64,000 bases of DNA from Vibrio pacinii DSM 19139 (GTDB taxonomy: Bacteria > Pseudomonadota > Gammaproteobacteria > Enterobacterales > Vibrionaceae). The position numbers and the translations under genes were made by a program. The stretch spans positions 1-64,000 of the forward strand of contig NZ_JONH01000013.1 in assembly GCF_000711795.1 (NCBI RefSeq), given 5' to 3'. This document shows positions 25,165 through 34,048 of the stretch, piece by piece (the first letter of the stretch is position 1; each line of letters starts with the position of its first letter). Below the pieces are notes generated by a model. That model made no database searches and was not told where the DNA came from. It saw nothing but the letters and a program-made list of their open reading frames with translations.

Positions 25165-25420
25165 CGTCCTTCCTTGGGTAAATAGTGTTTTCTGTCTGCT
25201 ACTGTGATATCAGCATTTATCGACGATTTGTTGAACAGTGGTGCAAATATGTGGGTTATTTCACACTGATTTTGATCATCTTGTTATGCCAGCGATTACA
25301 GCAACGGCGGAGCAAAACTTGCTCACAATCAAGACAAAGGCAACAAACTAGCTGATTAGACCATTTAGACCCGATCCTTGTTGTATACTTCGCCGCAGTT
25401 ATAGCCACATGAATATAAGT

Positions 25421-26146
25421 ATGTTTCTGACACCGTATTTTTCACACGATAACCACCAATTTCAGTTTACGCGCCAGCAAGCAAGTCACTTTGCTAAAAA
25501 GGTTGCGGAAGACTTTAACCCTATCCATGACGAAGACAGTAAACGCTTCTGCGTGCCTGGCGATCTTCTGTTTGCCGTTTTGCTGAGCAAAGAAGGCATT
25601 AGCCAAAAGATGCGTTTTGACTTCTCTGGTATGGTCAGTGAGGGTATCTCGTTGTCGATTGACAACAAGTGTGACAAAGAGAGTGCGGTTGTCGATCATA
25701 ATGGCAAAGAGTACCTCCACATGTCACGTCAAGGTGACGTAAGCCATAACCCTGAGTTTATTCAGCACGTGGTCACCAACTATGTGCAGTTTTCCGGCAT
25801 GAACTTTCCACACATCATGGTACCACTGATGGAACAGCAGCAGATGATGATCAACTGCCAGCGCCCATTAGTGATCTATGAAAGCATGGAAATCGAATTT
25901 ACTCGCCTTGACCTTACTCAGCCAGAAGTTGAGTTTGCGAACGCCACCTTCGATGTTGAAGGGAAACGTGGCTTAGTAACGCTTAACTTTACGTTTAAAG
26001 AGAATGGTCAAGTGGTTGGTAAAGGCCTCAAACGCATGGTAGCAAGTGGCTTAAAACCTTACGATCAAGAGGCCGTAGACGACTTAGTTGAACGCTTCAA
26101 CGAACGTAAAGAGGCGTTTTTGGCCGAGTTCGCCAACGCTGCCTAA
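25421..26146 (+). CDS. DUF3581 family protein with MaoC-like motif
   Basis: A protein of about 241 residues from the ATG at 25421 (MFLTPYFSHDNHQFQFTRQQ); the ATG at 25409 is also possible and neither has a clear ribosome site. It belongs to DUF3581, found in vibrios and related bacteria. The stretch HFAKKVAEDFNPIHDEDSKR contains D-x-N-P-x-H, the hydratase motif of MaoC hot-dog proteins, followed by VPGDLLFAVLL. This suggests a hot-dog fold and perhaps enoyl-thioester binding, but no activity is established. Cytoplasmic. Confidence 0.85.
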   Translation: MFLTPYFSHDNHQFQFTRQQASHFAKKVAEDFNPIHDEDSKRFCVPGDLLFAVLLSKEGISQKMRFDFSGMVSEGISLSIDNKCDKESAVVDHNGKEYLHMSRQGDVSHNPEFIQHVVTNYVQFSGMNFPHIMVPLMEQQQMMINCQRPLVIYESMEIEFTRLDLTQPEVEFANATFDVEGKRGLVTLNFTFKENGQVVGKGLKRMVASGLKPYDQEAVDDLVERFNERKEAFLAEFANAA

Positions 26147-26153
26147 AATGCCA

Positions 26154-26186
26154 AAGGGCTACCTCATCAGGTAGCCCTTGTTGTTT
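26154..26186 (+). terminator. Terminator of the DUF3581 gene
   Basis: AAGGGCTACCT (26154-26164) and AGGTAGCCCTT (26169-26179) form an 11-base perfect stem with loop CATC, then GTTGTTT. Confidence 0.9.
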
Positions 26187-26268
26187 AAGTTCGCGCTAAA
26201 ATACGTCTTCTGGCTCTCGCTCACCCGGTGCTAGAGTTATCAAGCGAGTCATTACACCAAGCTAATAA

Positions 26269-27138
26269 TTACAGCTGCCAACGTGCCAAAGGCGCTTGTA
26301 CTGAAATTCCTTGGCTGCCCCAACGATCAATCACATCAACCTGCAAAATTCGTTCGCTGGGCACTAACGAGGTAAGCTCTGTCGACAGACGTTTATCCGT
26401 CACCAGCCATAACGTTGGGTCTTGTTCAAACCGATCTTTGAGCTTCTGCTTATCGCTCTCAGTCCACTCCAATTGAGGCTTAAATTGACGCTCAACCACA
26501 AACAATTGATTACCCACAGCAAAATCTTCTAACGCTTGACTAAGCAACACCACAGAATCCATCTGTCTGGCAAAAATGGCGGCTTGCTGCTGATTCATTA
26601 ACGTTCGCATCGCGAGCAATAACGCTTGCTGATTGGTGTCGATGGTCGCTTGGTGTTGCGGATACACTTTTTGCAGATCATCGCCGACGATCGCTGCCAT
26701 TCGAATTAAATTGGTCGGATTCATCCAAACATATTTTGATATCTCTCCCTGATCTAAGGTTAATGCTGCGACCCCTTGGGCGCGTGGAGAAATAGCTTGT
26801 GAAGCATCAATCTCAATCAGGTGAATATTTCCCTGTCGCGCATAGACATAAGTCGGATCTTGAGGCCAGATGGCCCGCAACGTAATCGCCACTGTGGCTC
26901 GTTTTCCCGCTTCAACAACGTGTTGCTGGCCTTTATTGGCAAACCAGTTGGTCAGCCGCTCAATGCCGTAACGTTTGGGCGGCAAGTAGCTAACGTCGAT
27001 ATCCGTCCCTTTTAGCAACTGCTGTGACAACATATAGGTCACTGGGGTACTGGTAACAATATCATTGGCATAACTAAAAGGAGCCAATGCGCAGGCAACT
27101 CCATAACACGCGACCATGATCAGTGTTTTCATATTCAT
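26269..27138 (-). CDS. Second, degenerate metal-ABC substrate-binding-like protein
   Basis: This 289-residue periplasmic protein has a signal peptide (about 1-24, ACYGVACALAPFSYA) and the overall pattern of ZnuA/cluster 9 binding proteins (VYPQHQATIDTNQQALL, the long central helix). The usual metal-binding histidines are missing: the block that normally reads DPH-WLDP is SKYVWMNPTNL, and no histidine-rich loop is present. It is last in the metal ABC operon, 16 bases after the permease. It may bind a different ligand, act as an accessory chaperone, or be losing function. Confidence 0.75.
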   Translation of the reverse strand: MNMKTLIMVACYGVACALAPFSYANDIVTSTPVTYMLSQQLLKGTDIDVSYLPPKRYGIERLTNWFANKGQQHVVEAGKRATVAITLRAIWPQDPTYVYARQGNIHLIEIDASQAISPRAQGVAALTLDQGEISKYVWMNPTNLIRMAAIVGDDLQKVYPQHQATIDTNQQALLLAMRTLMNQQQAAIFARQMDSVVLLSQALEDFAVGNQLFVVERQFKPQLEWTESDKQKLKDRFEQDPTLWLVTDKRLSTELTSLVPSERILQVDVIDRWGSQGISVQAPLARWQL

Positions 27139-27154
27139 ATTTAACTACTCAGAT

Positions 27155-28033
27155 TTAAGCTTTATTGACGATTCGATAAATCGTTGCCATTAAAAATAAT
27201 ATCGCAGAGACGATGATGATCGATGCCCCCGACGGCACTGGTAATTCAAGCTCCATCGGCAGTAGCGTCCCTATCAGACAAGCCAAAGTGGCCAGCAAAG
27301 AAGAGAGCAAGACAAAACTGCCAATGCGTTTGGTCAGTAATCTCGCGGTTGCGCCCGGAATAAGCAGCAGCGCCCCAACCAGCACCGCGCCAATAATCTT
27401 TACCGCAGCGATGGTCACAAGGGTGATCATCATGACAAACAAGTAGTCATAAAAACGGGTGTTAAACCCGCGAACACGGGCAATATCAGGGCTAATACTG
27501 GTGAGTAAAATTCGGTTAAAGGTCGGAATAAGTACCAATAAAATAACCAAACAGCTCAAGGCTAAAATGGCAATATCCCCATCAGTTACGGTCAAAATAG
27601 AGCCAAATAGGACATTCTCAAGCATGTGGATATTGATCTTACGAGCCACATACATCAGCAGCGCCGCCCCCACTGCAAGCGCCAAGGCGAGGAAAACGCC
27701 GACCAGAGTGTCATAGGGTACATTGGTGCGATTACGCACGAAATGCAGCAATAATGCGAATATCATGCAAAAACTGAACAGACCAATAAATGGGTTTTGT
27801 GCGGGTTCACCAAGCAACACTCCGATAGCAATCCCCGTCAGGGCGGCGTGCCCGACAGCTTCAGAAAAGAACGCCAAGCGCTTAGCGATAACCAGTGTGC
27901 CTAACCCGCCGAGTAGTGGCCCCAATATCAGTGCCGCCACAAGCGCATTGACCATAAAGGCATAAGCAAAGCTGTCACTCAACCAGCCCGCTTCAACTCC
28001 AATTAAGGCTTGCTGTCTTAACCAATCCATCAT
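27155..28033 (-). CDS. Metal ABC transporter permease (ZnuB/MntB type)
   Basis: This 292-residue inner-membrane permease of the cluster 9 family has about eight helices. Recognisable segments are LGTLVIAKRLAFFSEAVGHA with ALTGIAIGVLL, and the C-terminal VGALLLIPGATARLL. It forms the channel for Zn, Mn or Fe together with the ATPase encoded just upstream, whose stop it overlaps by four bases. Metal specificity cannot be read from the permease. Confidence 0.92.
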   Translation of the reverse strand: MMDWLRQQALIGVEAGWLSDSFAYAFMVNALVAALILGPLLGGLGTLVIAKRLAFFSEAVGHAALTGIAIGVLLGEPAQNPFIGLFSFCMIFALLLHFVRNRTNVPYDTLVGVFLALALAVGAALLMYVARKINIHMLENVLFGSILTVTDGDIAILALSCLVILLVLIPTFNRILLTSISPDIARVRGFNTRFYDYLFVMMITLVTIAAVKIIGAVLVGALLLIPGATARLLTKRIGSFVLLSSLLATLACLIGTLLPMELELPVPSGASIIIVSAILFLMATIYRIVNKA

Positions 28034-28764
28034 GCTGCCTCCACTTTGGCGCTGTAATGCTTAAACAACGATTCAATCCGGTCGGGGCTTAACACATCCG
28101 AATGATGGCCTGAGGTCACAATATGACGATTCACCACATGCACTTGAGCATCTAAACGGCGCACAGCCGTCACATCATGGTGTACCGCCAGCACCGTTTT
28201 GCCCTCGGCGACCACTTGATGAATCAGCGCTTCTAGGTAACGCACGCCTTGCTCATCCATCCCGGTCGTTGGTTCATCTAATACCAGTAAGTCGGGCTCA
28301 TCGAGCAGAGCCTGAGCAAACAACACTCGTTGCTGCTCTCCACCCGAGAGCTGCCCCATACGACGATCACAACGCCCAGCCATGCCAACTCGTTCTAGCT
28401 GAGCTAACGCGCGTTGAGTCTGCAAAGTTTTACGTCGCCAAAACAGCGGAATTCGAGTTTGATTGAGCAACACAAAGTCACTGACCGTCAGCGGTAAGCT
28501 CGCTTCAAACGTGGCTTTTTGCGGTACATAGCCCACTCTACCCGCTTGCTGAGTCTGGTTTGGGTCTGGCCAGTGAATCGCTATCTCGCCAGTAAATGGC
28601 GTTAACCCCAATACCGAACGCAGCAGAGAAGTCTTGCCTCCACCATTGGGCCCCATGAGCACGTGACACTGACCGGCTTCGAACTGAGTTTGGATCTGTT
28701 GCAAAATTAGGTTATCGCCGTATCGCAGAGTAACCCCATCAAGAGAAATCGATGGACCGGACAT
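28030..28764 (-). CDS. Metal ABC transporter ATP-binding protein
   Basis: This 244-residue ABC ATPase has Walker A GPNGGGKTSLL, signature LSGGEQQRVLFAQALL, Walker B DLLVLDEPTTGMD and the switch histidine in VLAVHHD. It matches ZnuC/MntA-type cluster 9 ATPases. Its start overlaps the last base of the substrate-binding protein stop (28764) and its end overlaps the permease start, so the three are tightly co-translated. Confidence 0.93.
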   Translation of the reverse strand: MSGPSISLDGVTLRYGDNLILQQIQTQFEAGQCHVLMGPNGGGKTSLLRSVLGLTPFTGEIAIHWPDPNQTQQAGRVGYVPQKATFEASLPLTVSDFVLLNQTRIPLFWRRKTLQTQRALAQLERVGMAGRCDRRMGQLSGGEQQRVLFAQALLDEPDLLVLDEPTTGMDEQGVRYLEALIHQVVAEGKTVLAVHHDVTAVRRLDAQVHVVNRHIVTSGHHSDVLSPDRIESLFKHYSAKVEAA

Positions 28765-29702
28765 TACGCCTTCTCCTGCGCAGGTTGGCTCGCAACAAAC
28801 TTCATCGCTTCAATCAGTGTTGCGACATTTGCGCGCATTTCGACTTCTACTTTGTCGGCTTGGTATTCACCGTGTGTCATGTGTGAGAAGCGGTATAACT
28901 GAACCCCCGTCGCCGCTTCAATGGTATCGACAAAGCGATTGGGCATATTCAATTCATAAAACAGCACGTCAATACCAGCAGCGCGGATCTTCTCGATAGT
29001 CGCTTGCAACTGACTTGCACTTGGCTCGACGCCATGGGCAGGCTCTATCACGGTCGCCACATCAACACCGAACTCTTGCAAAATATAACCGTAAGCATTG
29101 TGCGTGGTCGCCACTTTCATGCCTGCGGTATTGAGCTCACCTAAAGACAACATCGCGTCACGCTTGAGTTGGCGAAATGTTTTGGCGTAACGACGGGCAT
29201 TATGGCGATAAAAAGTCGCGTTACCCGGATCAAGCTTACTCAGCTCGCTGGCAATGGTGTAAACCTTCTGAATCGTGGTCGACAATCCGACAAAGGTGTG
29301 CGGATTGACGGCGCCTTTGCCGACCGATTGCCCCATGGCAGGCAGTAGCGGCACCTCTTTATTGGCGTAAATCACCACAAGGTCATCACGCTGAGCTGCC
29401 TCAATGACCTTAATGGCAAAATCATCATGACCGACACCATTGACCACTATCACATCCATTTGATTAAGTCTTTTCAAATCATTTGGTTGCGGTAAGTAGT
29501 TGTGCGGGTTGAATCCCGCATCGACAAGGGGAATTATCTCGGCTTTGTCACCCACTACCGCTTTAACGTAGCTGTAATAAGGTTGCAAAGTAACGCCAAT
29601 GCTGAGCTTATCGGTGGCAAAACTGCTAAAAGAGACCATCAATAAAGCGTTAAAAGTGAAAAAATAATGGAATAGAGCGCGGTTGAGCATAGTAACTATC
29701 AT
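28764..29702 (-). CDS. Metal ABC transporter substrate-binding protein (ZnuA-like)
   Basis: This 312-residue periplasmic cluster 9 binding protein has a signal segment (FHYFFTFNALLMVSFSSFA). Likely metal ligands are visible in the expected order: H of GFNPHNYLPQPNDL, H of AVNPHTFVGL, H of ATTHNAYGYILQEFG, and the acidic residue of FYELNMPNRF. The long His/Asp-rich loop typical of high-affinity zinc ZnuA is absent, so manganese or iron is as possible as zinc. ATG codons at 29702 and 29690 are both candidates. Confidence 0.9.
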   Translation of the reverse strand: MIVTMLNRALFHYFFTFNALLMVSFSSFATDKLSIGVTLQPYYSYVKAVVGDKAEIIPLVDAGFNPHNYLPQPNDLKRLNQMDVIVVNGVGHDDFAIKVIEAAQRDDLVVIYANKEVPLLPAMGQSVGKGAVNPHTFVGLSTTIQKVYTIASELSKLDPGNATFYRHNARRYAKTFRQLKRDAMLSLGELNTAGMKVATTHNAYGYILQEFGVDVATVIEPAHGVEPSASQLQATIEKIRAAGIDVLFYELNMPNRFVDTIEAATGVQLYRFSHMTHGEYQADKVEVEMRANVATLIEAMKFVASQPAQEKA

Positions 29703-29714
29703 CTCTGTTGACGC

Positions 29715-30269
29715 TTAATCAGCGTGAGAATGGGAAGGCGAAGATGGCGAAAGGACGACCTGCTGCCAGCCTTGCAACTGACGATTTTCTGGCTTGATTG
29801 GCACGCTTGTTTTCAGCGTCAATGACGCAGGTGCTAGCCAAATGTCGGCCTGTTGATCACGGCTATCTAGCAGCATCGACGCTGAACCTTGTCGGTCTTG
29901 TTTCACCCCAAGATACAGTCCTGCTTCAAGTTGCTGCCATTGATGTGAGCCTTTGCGCTGCCAACTTTGGTCTGGCACAAACGGCGCAATCCAGTTGCGC
30001 TGTAACTCGCTGACATCTGGCCACTCGCCCGACTCCAGATAAAGATCGCGGATCTCTTCATGCGCAAGTTTAAGCTCGACCAGCATTGCTAAATCGTCTT
30101 GCTCAAGAGTGGTGATCAACACTTGATGAGCCAAAGTCGAAGTCTGCTGCGACTGCGCTTGATGGTGCGGTAACAACAGCAGTGAAACCGCTAAGATAGT
30201 CGCGACCGTCAACGCCACCCATTTGCCTTCACGACTGCCATTGTCGGCTCGAACCTTGTCAATAATCAT
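29715..30269 (-). CDS. Membrane-anchored protein of the metal operon (DUF6162-like)
   Basis: This 184-residue protein has one N-terminal membrane helix (VALTVATILAVSLLLLP) and a soluble, probably periplasmic domain. I believe it belongs to the DUF6162 group found next to metal ABC transporters, but that name is from memory and not proven here. Its first bases overlap the stop of the upstream gene by four. The C terminus ends SPSSPSHSHAD, a short His/Asp tail that could bind metal. The function is unknown; location suggests handling of the transported metal. Confidence 0.65.
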   Translation of the reverse strand: MIIDKVRADNGSREGKWVALTVATILAVSLLLLPHHQAQSQQTSTLAHQVLITTLEQDDLAMLVELKLAHEEIRDLYLESGEWPDVSELQRNWIAPFVPDQSWQRKGSHQWQQLEAGLYLGVKQDRQGSASMLLDSRDQQADIWLAPASLTLKTSVPIKPENRQLQGWQQVVLSPSSPSHSHAD

Positions 30270-30586
30270 CGTGGTTTCAACTCGACCACATCCACTTCCA
30301 CTGGGTTTTCATGGCCAGCATCAAACACCAGATAGAAGTCAGCATTAGGGTGGGTAAATTGCGCAATCGAACGCTTATCGGTGGTGACTTTGGCAACGAG
30401 ATTGTCATCATAATCGTACATGTTGACATCGTAGCCTACCGCCGTTGAACCATCAGAGTAGCCGGCTTCACAAATCACTTGGTCTTGCGCTAAGTGACAG
30501 CTCATCAACGGAAAATGTGCCGCTGATTGAAACGATGTCAAACCAATCATCAAGCCAAAAATGTTAACTAAGAGCGTGTTGTTCAT
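30266..30586 (-). CDS. Small secreted protein of the metal operon, unrecognised
   Basis: This 106-residue protein has an N-terminal signal peptide (LLVNIFGLMIGLTSFQSAAH). The mature part reads as a small beta-rich domain: CHLAQDQVICEAGYSDGSTA, VGYDVNMYDYDDNLVAKVTT, and YLVFDAGHENPVEVD. Two cysteines could form a disulfide. The last segment resembles an Ig-like or transthyretin-like fold as in DUF4198 partners. I do not recognise the family. It lies between the DUF4198 and DUF6162-like genes and is co-transcribed. Confidence 0.65.
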   Translation of the reverse strand: MNNTLLVNIFGLMIGLTSFQSAAHFPLMSCHLAQDQVICEAGYSDGSTAVGYDVNMYDYDDNLVAKVTTDKRSIAQFTHPNADFYLVFDAGHENPVEVDVVELKPR

Positions 30587-30630
30587 GGTGTATCCAAAAT
30601 GGCTCAGTAAGGCACTGAGCCAAGGTTTGA

Positions 30631-31461
30631 TTAGTTAAGTTGGGTTTCAAACGTCAGGTGAACGTTGATGCTGACTTTGTCGGCTAACGGATCATTTTTC
30701 AGCTCGCCTTTGTAGTTGGCTTTCATCAGGTAACGCCCTGCGAGGTCGGGCGTAAAGGTCACTTTACCGTCGTTATCACTAACCACATCGATCTGCTCTT
30801 GGTGATTGCGATACAGTGTACCTTCGCGAGTAATTTCAGCGGTCACACCTGACTGCGGTTGACCATTAAAGAAAAATTGAAAAGTCACCGCTTCACCTTC
30901 AATGATATCGGATGGGTGCGTGAGCGGTTTCATCTCAAGAAATTTACCTTCAATCTCTAACACTTTTTCCGTTGGTTTACCGACGGTGATGTAACTTTCT
31001 GCGCGTGTGTAACTGAGCTGAGTGACCACATCACGGGCTTGCTCTGGGATCACGCTGTCGCGTTCAATCTTGCTTGCTTTGGCCCATTTAACCGTGTCAC
31101 GACGGCCCGCTTTATATTGGGTGTAGTAACTGGGTTGGTTGTTGACTGCCACTTTGTGCGTCCCTTCTTCAACGAAGTAGAAATCAAACATCGAACGACG
31201 TTTACCTCGCACTACAAAATTAGGACGTTCAGAACGACCATCAGGCATCATCACAAACGCTTGTTCACTGCCGGCAGGTTTATCAAAGACAAACGTTCCA
31301 TGCGATGCGGTGACATCAAATGTCAGCCAATCACCGCCCTCTTTAGAGACGGTAAAGTGAGACGGGAGAACCCAGCGAGGATGTGCTTGCACTGTCGTTG
31401 CGGTGGCAAAGCCGATTGCCATGACACTGGCTAACGCCACTGCTTTGATATTGGTTTTCAT
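30631..31461 (-). CDS. DUF4198 periplasmic protein
   Basis: About 276 residues from the ATG at 31461, which has AAGGAAC upstream (the frame extends to 31479). A signal peptide is followed by AHPRWVLPSHFTVSKEGGDW, the start of DUF4198, which is kin to the nickel/cobalt NikM-like periplasmic domains. The mature N-terminal histidine (AHPRW) could be a metal ligand. The C-terminal half (GEAVTFQFFFNGQPQSGVTA, VSDNDGKVTFTPDLAGRYLM) looks like an Ig-like carrier domain. It is located in the metal uptake operon and probably assists metal delivery in the periplasm. Confidence 0.85.
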   Translation of the reverse strand: MKTNIKAVALASVMAIGFATATTVQAHPRWVLPSHFTVSKEGGDWLTFDVTASHGTFVFDKPAGSEQAFVMMPDGRSERPNFVVRGKRRSMFDFYFVEEGTHKVAVNNQPSYYTQYKAGRRDTVKWAKASKIERDSVIPEQARDVVTQLSYTRAESYITVGKPTEKVLEIEGKFLEMKPLTHPSDIIEGEAVTFQFFFNGQPQSGVTAEITREGTLYRNHQEQIDVVSDNDGKVTFTPDLAGRYLMKANYKGELKNDPLADKVSINVHLTFETQLN

Positions 31462-31475
31462 TGTTGTTCCTTTTA

Positions 31476-32030
31476 TCACTTCACTAGGTAATTGACGGTG
31501 ATCGTTCCCGTCTCTTCGGTTGGTTGGAGTTGGTAGCGCACGTCATGCTCAGCCAAATGTATTTTTTGGCGCAGGTAATTACGCCCACCATGTTCGCGTA
31601 CCACTTCGACTAACAAGGTGTAATCACCTTGCGCTAGTCGTTGCCCATTATCGTCCGTACCATCCCAGCTAAAGCGATAGTGACCAGCAGGACGAGTGGC
31701 GGAAGTGACGGCATCAACTCGTTGGCGGTCATAACGCCCTACTTTGCGCCACCAACTGCGCAAGTCTTTAAGCCATTCATCTTTACCCACCCAAAGCTGA
31801 AGGGTTTTCACCGATTGACGCTGTTGGTCTTCAACCCACACGGCAACGTACGGGCGGGCATACATTGAGGTCTCGATGGTGGGAAGCTCGAGTTCAATAT
31901 CGATTTTTGCCTTATCAGGCAACGGCGTTGCAAGTAGTGGTAACGGCGTCAGTAACGCGATAAGCAGCAATCGACTCAAAGGAGTGCGGCGCAAAAATTG
32001 GCCTGTGTTCAACATGGTTTTTCTCTTCAT
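31476..32030 (-). CDS. DUF2271 family periplasmic protein
   Basis: About 184 residues from ATG 32030; ATG 32015 has a better ribosome site (AAGAGA). After a signal or anchor helix (LSRLLLIALLTPLPLLA) comes the DUF2271 domain: IDIELELPTIETSMYARPYV, then AVWVEDQQRQSVKTLQLW, and SWDGTDDNGQRLAQGDYTLL. DUF2271 proteins accompany PepSY and DUF4198 proteins in iron-related clusters. The function is not known. Confidence 0.85.
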   Translation of the reverse strand: MKRKTMLNTGQFLRRTPLSRLLLIALLTPLPLLATPLPDKAKIDIELELPTIETSMYARPYVAVWVEDQQRQSVKTLQLWVGKDEWLKDLRSWWRKVGRYDRQRVDAVTSATRPAGHYRFSWDGTDDNGQRLAQGDYTLLVEVVREHGGRNYLRQKIHLAEHDVRYQLQPTEETGTITVNYLVK

Positions 32031-32037
32031 TAAGGCG

Positions 32038-32667
32038 CTATGGCACAGCAAAAAAATAAATAGTCAGTGATAACGCAGTACCAAAAGTCATCCACTGCAT
32101 TGAGGTCTTCAATGTCTTTTTCTTCGGTAACAGCAAACACACCCCAGTGACAACAAACAACACCATCAACAATGCGGTGATATCGATAAACCACTTCCAG
32201 ACTTCACCACTATTTCGCCCTTTGTGCAGATCATTAAGTCGCGCAATCAAGCCGTAGTCTGTGGTTTCAATTTCTGCTTCACCACTCGTCATATCGACAA
32301 AAACTGTCGCGTTATAGCCAGGGCCTTTAAAGTCGAGAGAGAGTTCACCGACCAGCAAGCGCCCCTGTTCAACCTCGGTATAAACATCCAAGGCTGAAGG
32401 TGTGCCACGTAATTGGCTTTGTTGCGTGAGAAAAGCGATCAACGCAACGCGATTTGGCTCAAAGCTGCGTTCGTTGGCAAACAGATGCTGAGGTGGAACG
32501 TTCAGTGTGTGGTGCTCAATCATCGCTTCGCTGCGCTCAAACCACTGCGGACGATTTAAGGTAATGCCAGTGAGGGCGAAAAATAGCGTGACCAATAGCA
32601 ACGCCATTGAAACGTAAATGTGCAGGCGACGAGCCCAACTTTGAACGCCCTTACTCTTGAGCAACAT
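32038..32667 (-). CDS. PepSY-associated transmembrane protein, first gene of the metal operon
   Basis: This 209-residue membrane protein has a first helix VSMALLLVTLFFALTGITL and a C-terminal pair (WFIDITALLMVLFVVTGVCL, TALSLTIYFFAV) surrounding a periplasmic PepSY-like domain. The block LNDLHKGRNSGEVWKWFID is a signature of PepSY_TM proteins that reduce ferric siderophores or regulate iron uptake. It opens the nine-gene cluster and has a Fur-like box and a repeated heptamer motif in its promoter. A reductase role is inferred from family members. Confidence 0.85.
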   Translation of the reverse strand: MLLKSKGVQSWARRLHIYVSMALLLVTLFFALTGITLNRPQWFERSEAMIEHHTLNVPPQHLFANERSFEPNRVALIAFLTQQSQLRGTPSALDVYTEVEQGRLLVGELSLDFKGPGYNATVFVDMTSGEAEIETTDYGLIARLNDLHKGRNSGEVWKWFIDITALLMVLFVVTGVCLLLPKKKTLKTSMQWMTFGTALSLTIYFFAVP

Positions 32668-32706
32668 ATAACAGTCATCATCAGTTAATCCGCGCTCAAT
32701 TTAGAT

Positions 32707-32725
32707 GATAATAGTTCTTATTGGC
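32707..32725 (-). promoter_or_regulatory. Fur-like box upstream of the PepSY-metal operon
   Basis: GATAATAGTTCTTATTGGC matches the 19-base Fur consensus at 12 positions. It lies 40 bases upstream of the PepSY start and overlaps the probable -10 TATTAT on the minus strand. Confidence 0.55.
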
Positions 32726-32747
32726 ATTCAATTTACATTATTTACGT
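32721..32747 (-). promoter_or_regulatory. Three-heptamer operator-like motif (metal operon promoter)
   Basis: Heptamers TTGGCAT (32721-32727), TTTACAT (32732-32738) and TTTACGT (32741-32747) start 11 and 9 bases apart. The same arrangement occurs before the siderophore receptor at 40035-40061. Direct repeats about one helical turn apart are typical of OmpR-family response regulators. Confidence 0.55.
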
Positions 32748-32827
32748 TTCGAAGCAGAGTAAGAGTGAGGACGGAGACGAACAGAACACAGAACGGGTCA
32801 AATCAAACACAGTCGCGGCCAAATAAA

Positions 32828-32858
32828 AAAGGCCGGAGCGTTCACTCAGGCCTTTGAT
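32828..32858 (-). terminator. Terminator of the TonB system operon
   Basis: AAAGGCC (32828-32834) pairs with GGCCTTT (32849-32855), with a second short stem inside; on the minus strand it runs into TTTTTTATTT. Confidence 0.8.
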
Positions 32859-32875
32859 GCAATTCAATCATTCGC

Positions 32876-34048
32876 TTAGCTATTTTGACTGGCCTTAACA
32901 CTGCGCAGTTGCGACAGGTATTTCACCCAACTTTGCGCTTGTTTGGAAGGCGAAATTTCATTGGCTCGCTTTGCGTTGGCCAAGGCGTCTTCAATACGTT
33001 GCAACTTGTAATAAGCACGCGCCTTGATCAAAGCGACCTCGGCGTGACGACCAGCAACCTTATCCAAAGCCGCCAGTGCCTGTTGGTAATGGCCTTCTTG
33101 AACCAACAACTGCGATAAATTCCAGTAGTATTGGCCATCTAGCTTAGCGGCAACACGCCAACTCGCGATCGATTTCTGCCACTCTTTGGCGCTTTGCCAG
33201 TAACTGGCTTGTTGCGCTTTGAGCTTGCTATCAGCGTCGATCTGCTCCAACTGCGCCAATACCATCGCCGCACGCTCTGGAACCCCGCGTTTGGCATACA
33301 ACTGAGCCAATAATTTTAGGTCATCTTGGCTAAGCGCTATACCATCGAGCTTGGCCAGCGCCATCGCGTCTAATGCGCCCTTTTCATCACCAACACGCAG
33401 ATATAACGCCACCAGTTGGCGCCACCATTCCATGCGCGCAGGCTCAATGGCAATCAAACGTTTAATGGTTTTGATCGCAGGCGACCACTGTTTAAGCTCA
33501 AGTTGAGCCGATAGTTTGAGTGACAATGGGCTCAGCTGATCGGGCTGTGGATAGTGCTCATAGCGTGCTATCGCCGTCAGTACTTTGCTCCACTGCTGCA
33601 ACTGGTAATGCGATTGAGCGATACGAAGCCATATTTCAGGCACGGTTTGCCGATCAGACGCCGACTCGCTCAGATTGTAGTAATGTGGCAAGGCTTGGCT
33701 GTAGTGTTGTTCGTTGAGCAACATGTCGGCTAACATTTTTCGAGTTTGCCAAGCTTGCTCATCTTGCAATAAACCGCTGGTGACTGCGAGATCCAACTGT
33801 TGAATCGCTGGCGTCACTTGATCATTCTGCCAGTACAAAATGCCCAACATACGCGCGACAAACGCTTGGTCATAGCCGCGAGCAAGATCAAGCGCTTCTA
33901 GGGTCGAAATCGCCTGCTCAAGCTTATCTTGTTGCGCCAAGTTGTGTGCATGTTGTACACGCGTCGCGGTGTATTGACCAAGTTGATTAGCAACGGCGAC
34001 ACAAGCACTTAAGCTCAGTAGCAAACCGATTAGGCAGTTTTTGATCAT
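32876..34048 (-). CDS. TPR-repeat protein of the TonB system
   Basis: This 390-residue protein has a signal peptide (LIGLLLSLSACVAVA, possibly a lipoprotein at the C of LSAC) and tetratricopeptide helices throughout (for example LDLARGYDQAFVARMLGILY, PEIWLRIAQSHYQLQQW, QQALAALDKVAGRHAEVALI). Vibrio TonB2/TonB3 operons end with such a TPR protein after tonB. It is thought to act as a periplasmic scaffold. It overlaps the tonB stop by four bases, so it belongs to the same operon. Confidence 0.88.
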   Translation of the reverse strand: MIKNCLIGLLLSLSACVAVANQLGQYTATRVQHAHNLAQQDKLEQAISTLEALDLARGYDQAFVARMLGILYWQNDQVTPAIQQLDLAVTSGLLQDEQAWQTRKMLADMLLNEQHYSQALPHYYNLSESASDRQTVPEIWLRIAQSHYQLQQWSKVLTAIARYEHYPQPDQLSPLSLKLSAQLELKQWSPAIKTIKRLIAIEPARMEWWRQLVALYLRVGDEKGALDAMALAKLDGIALSQDDLKLLAQLYAKRGVPERAAMVLAQLEQIDADSKLKAQQASYWQSAKEWQKSIASWRVAAKLDGQYYWNLSQLLVQEGHYQQALAALDKVAGRHAEVALIKARAYYKLQRIEDALANAKRANEISPSKQAQSWVKYLSQLRSVKASQNS

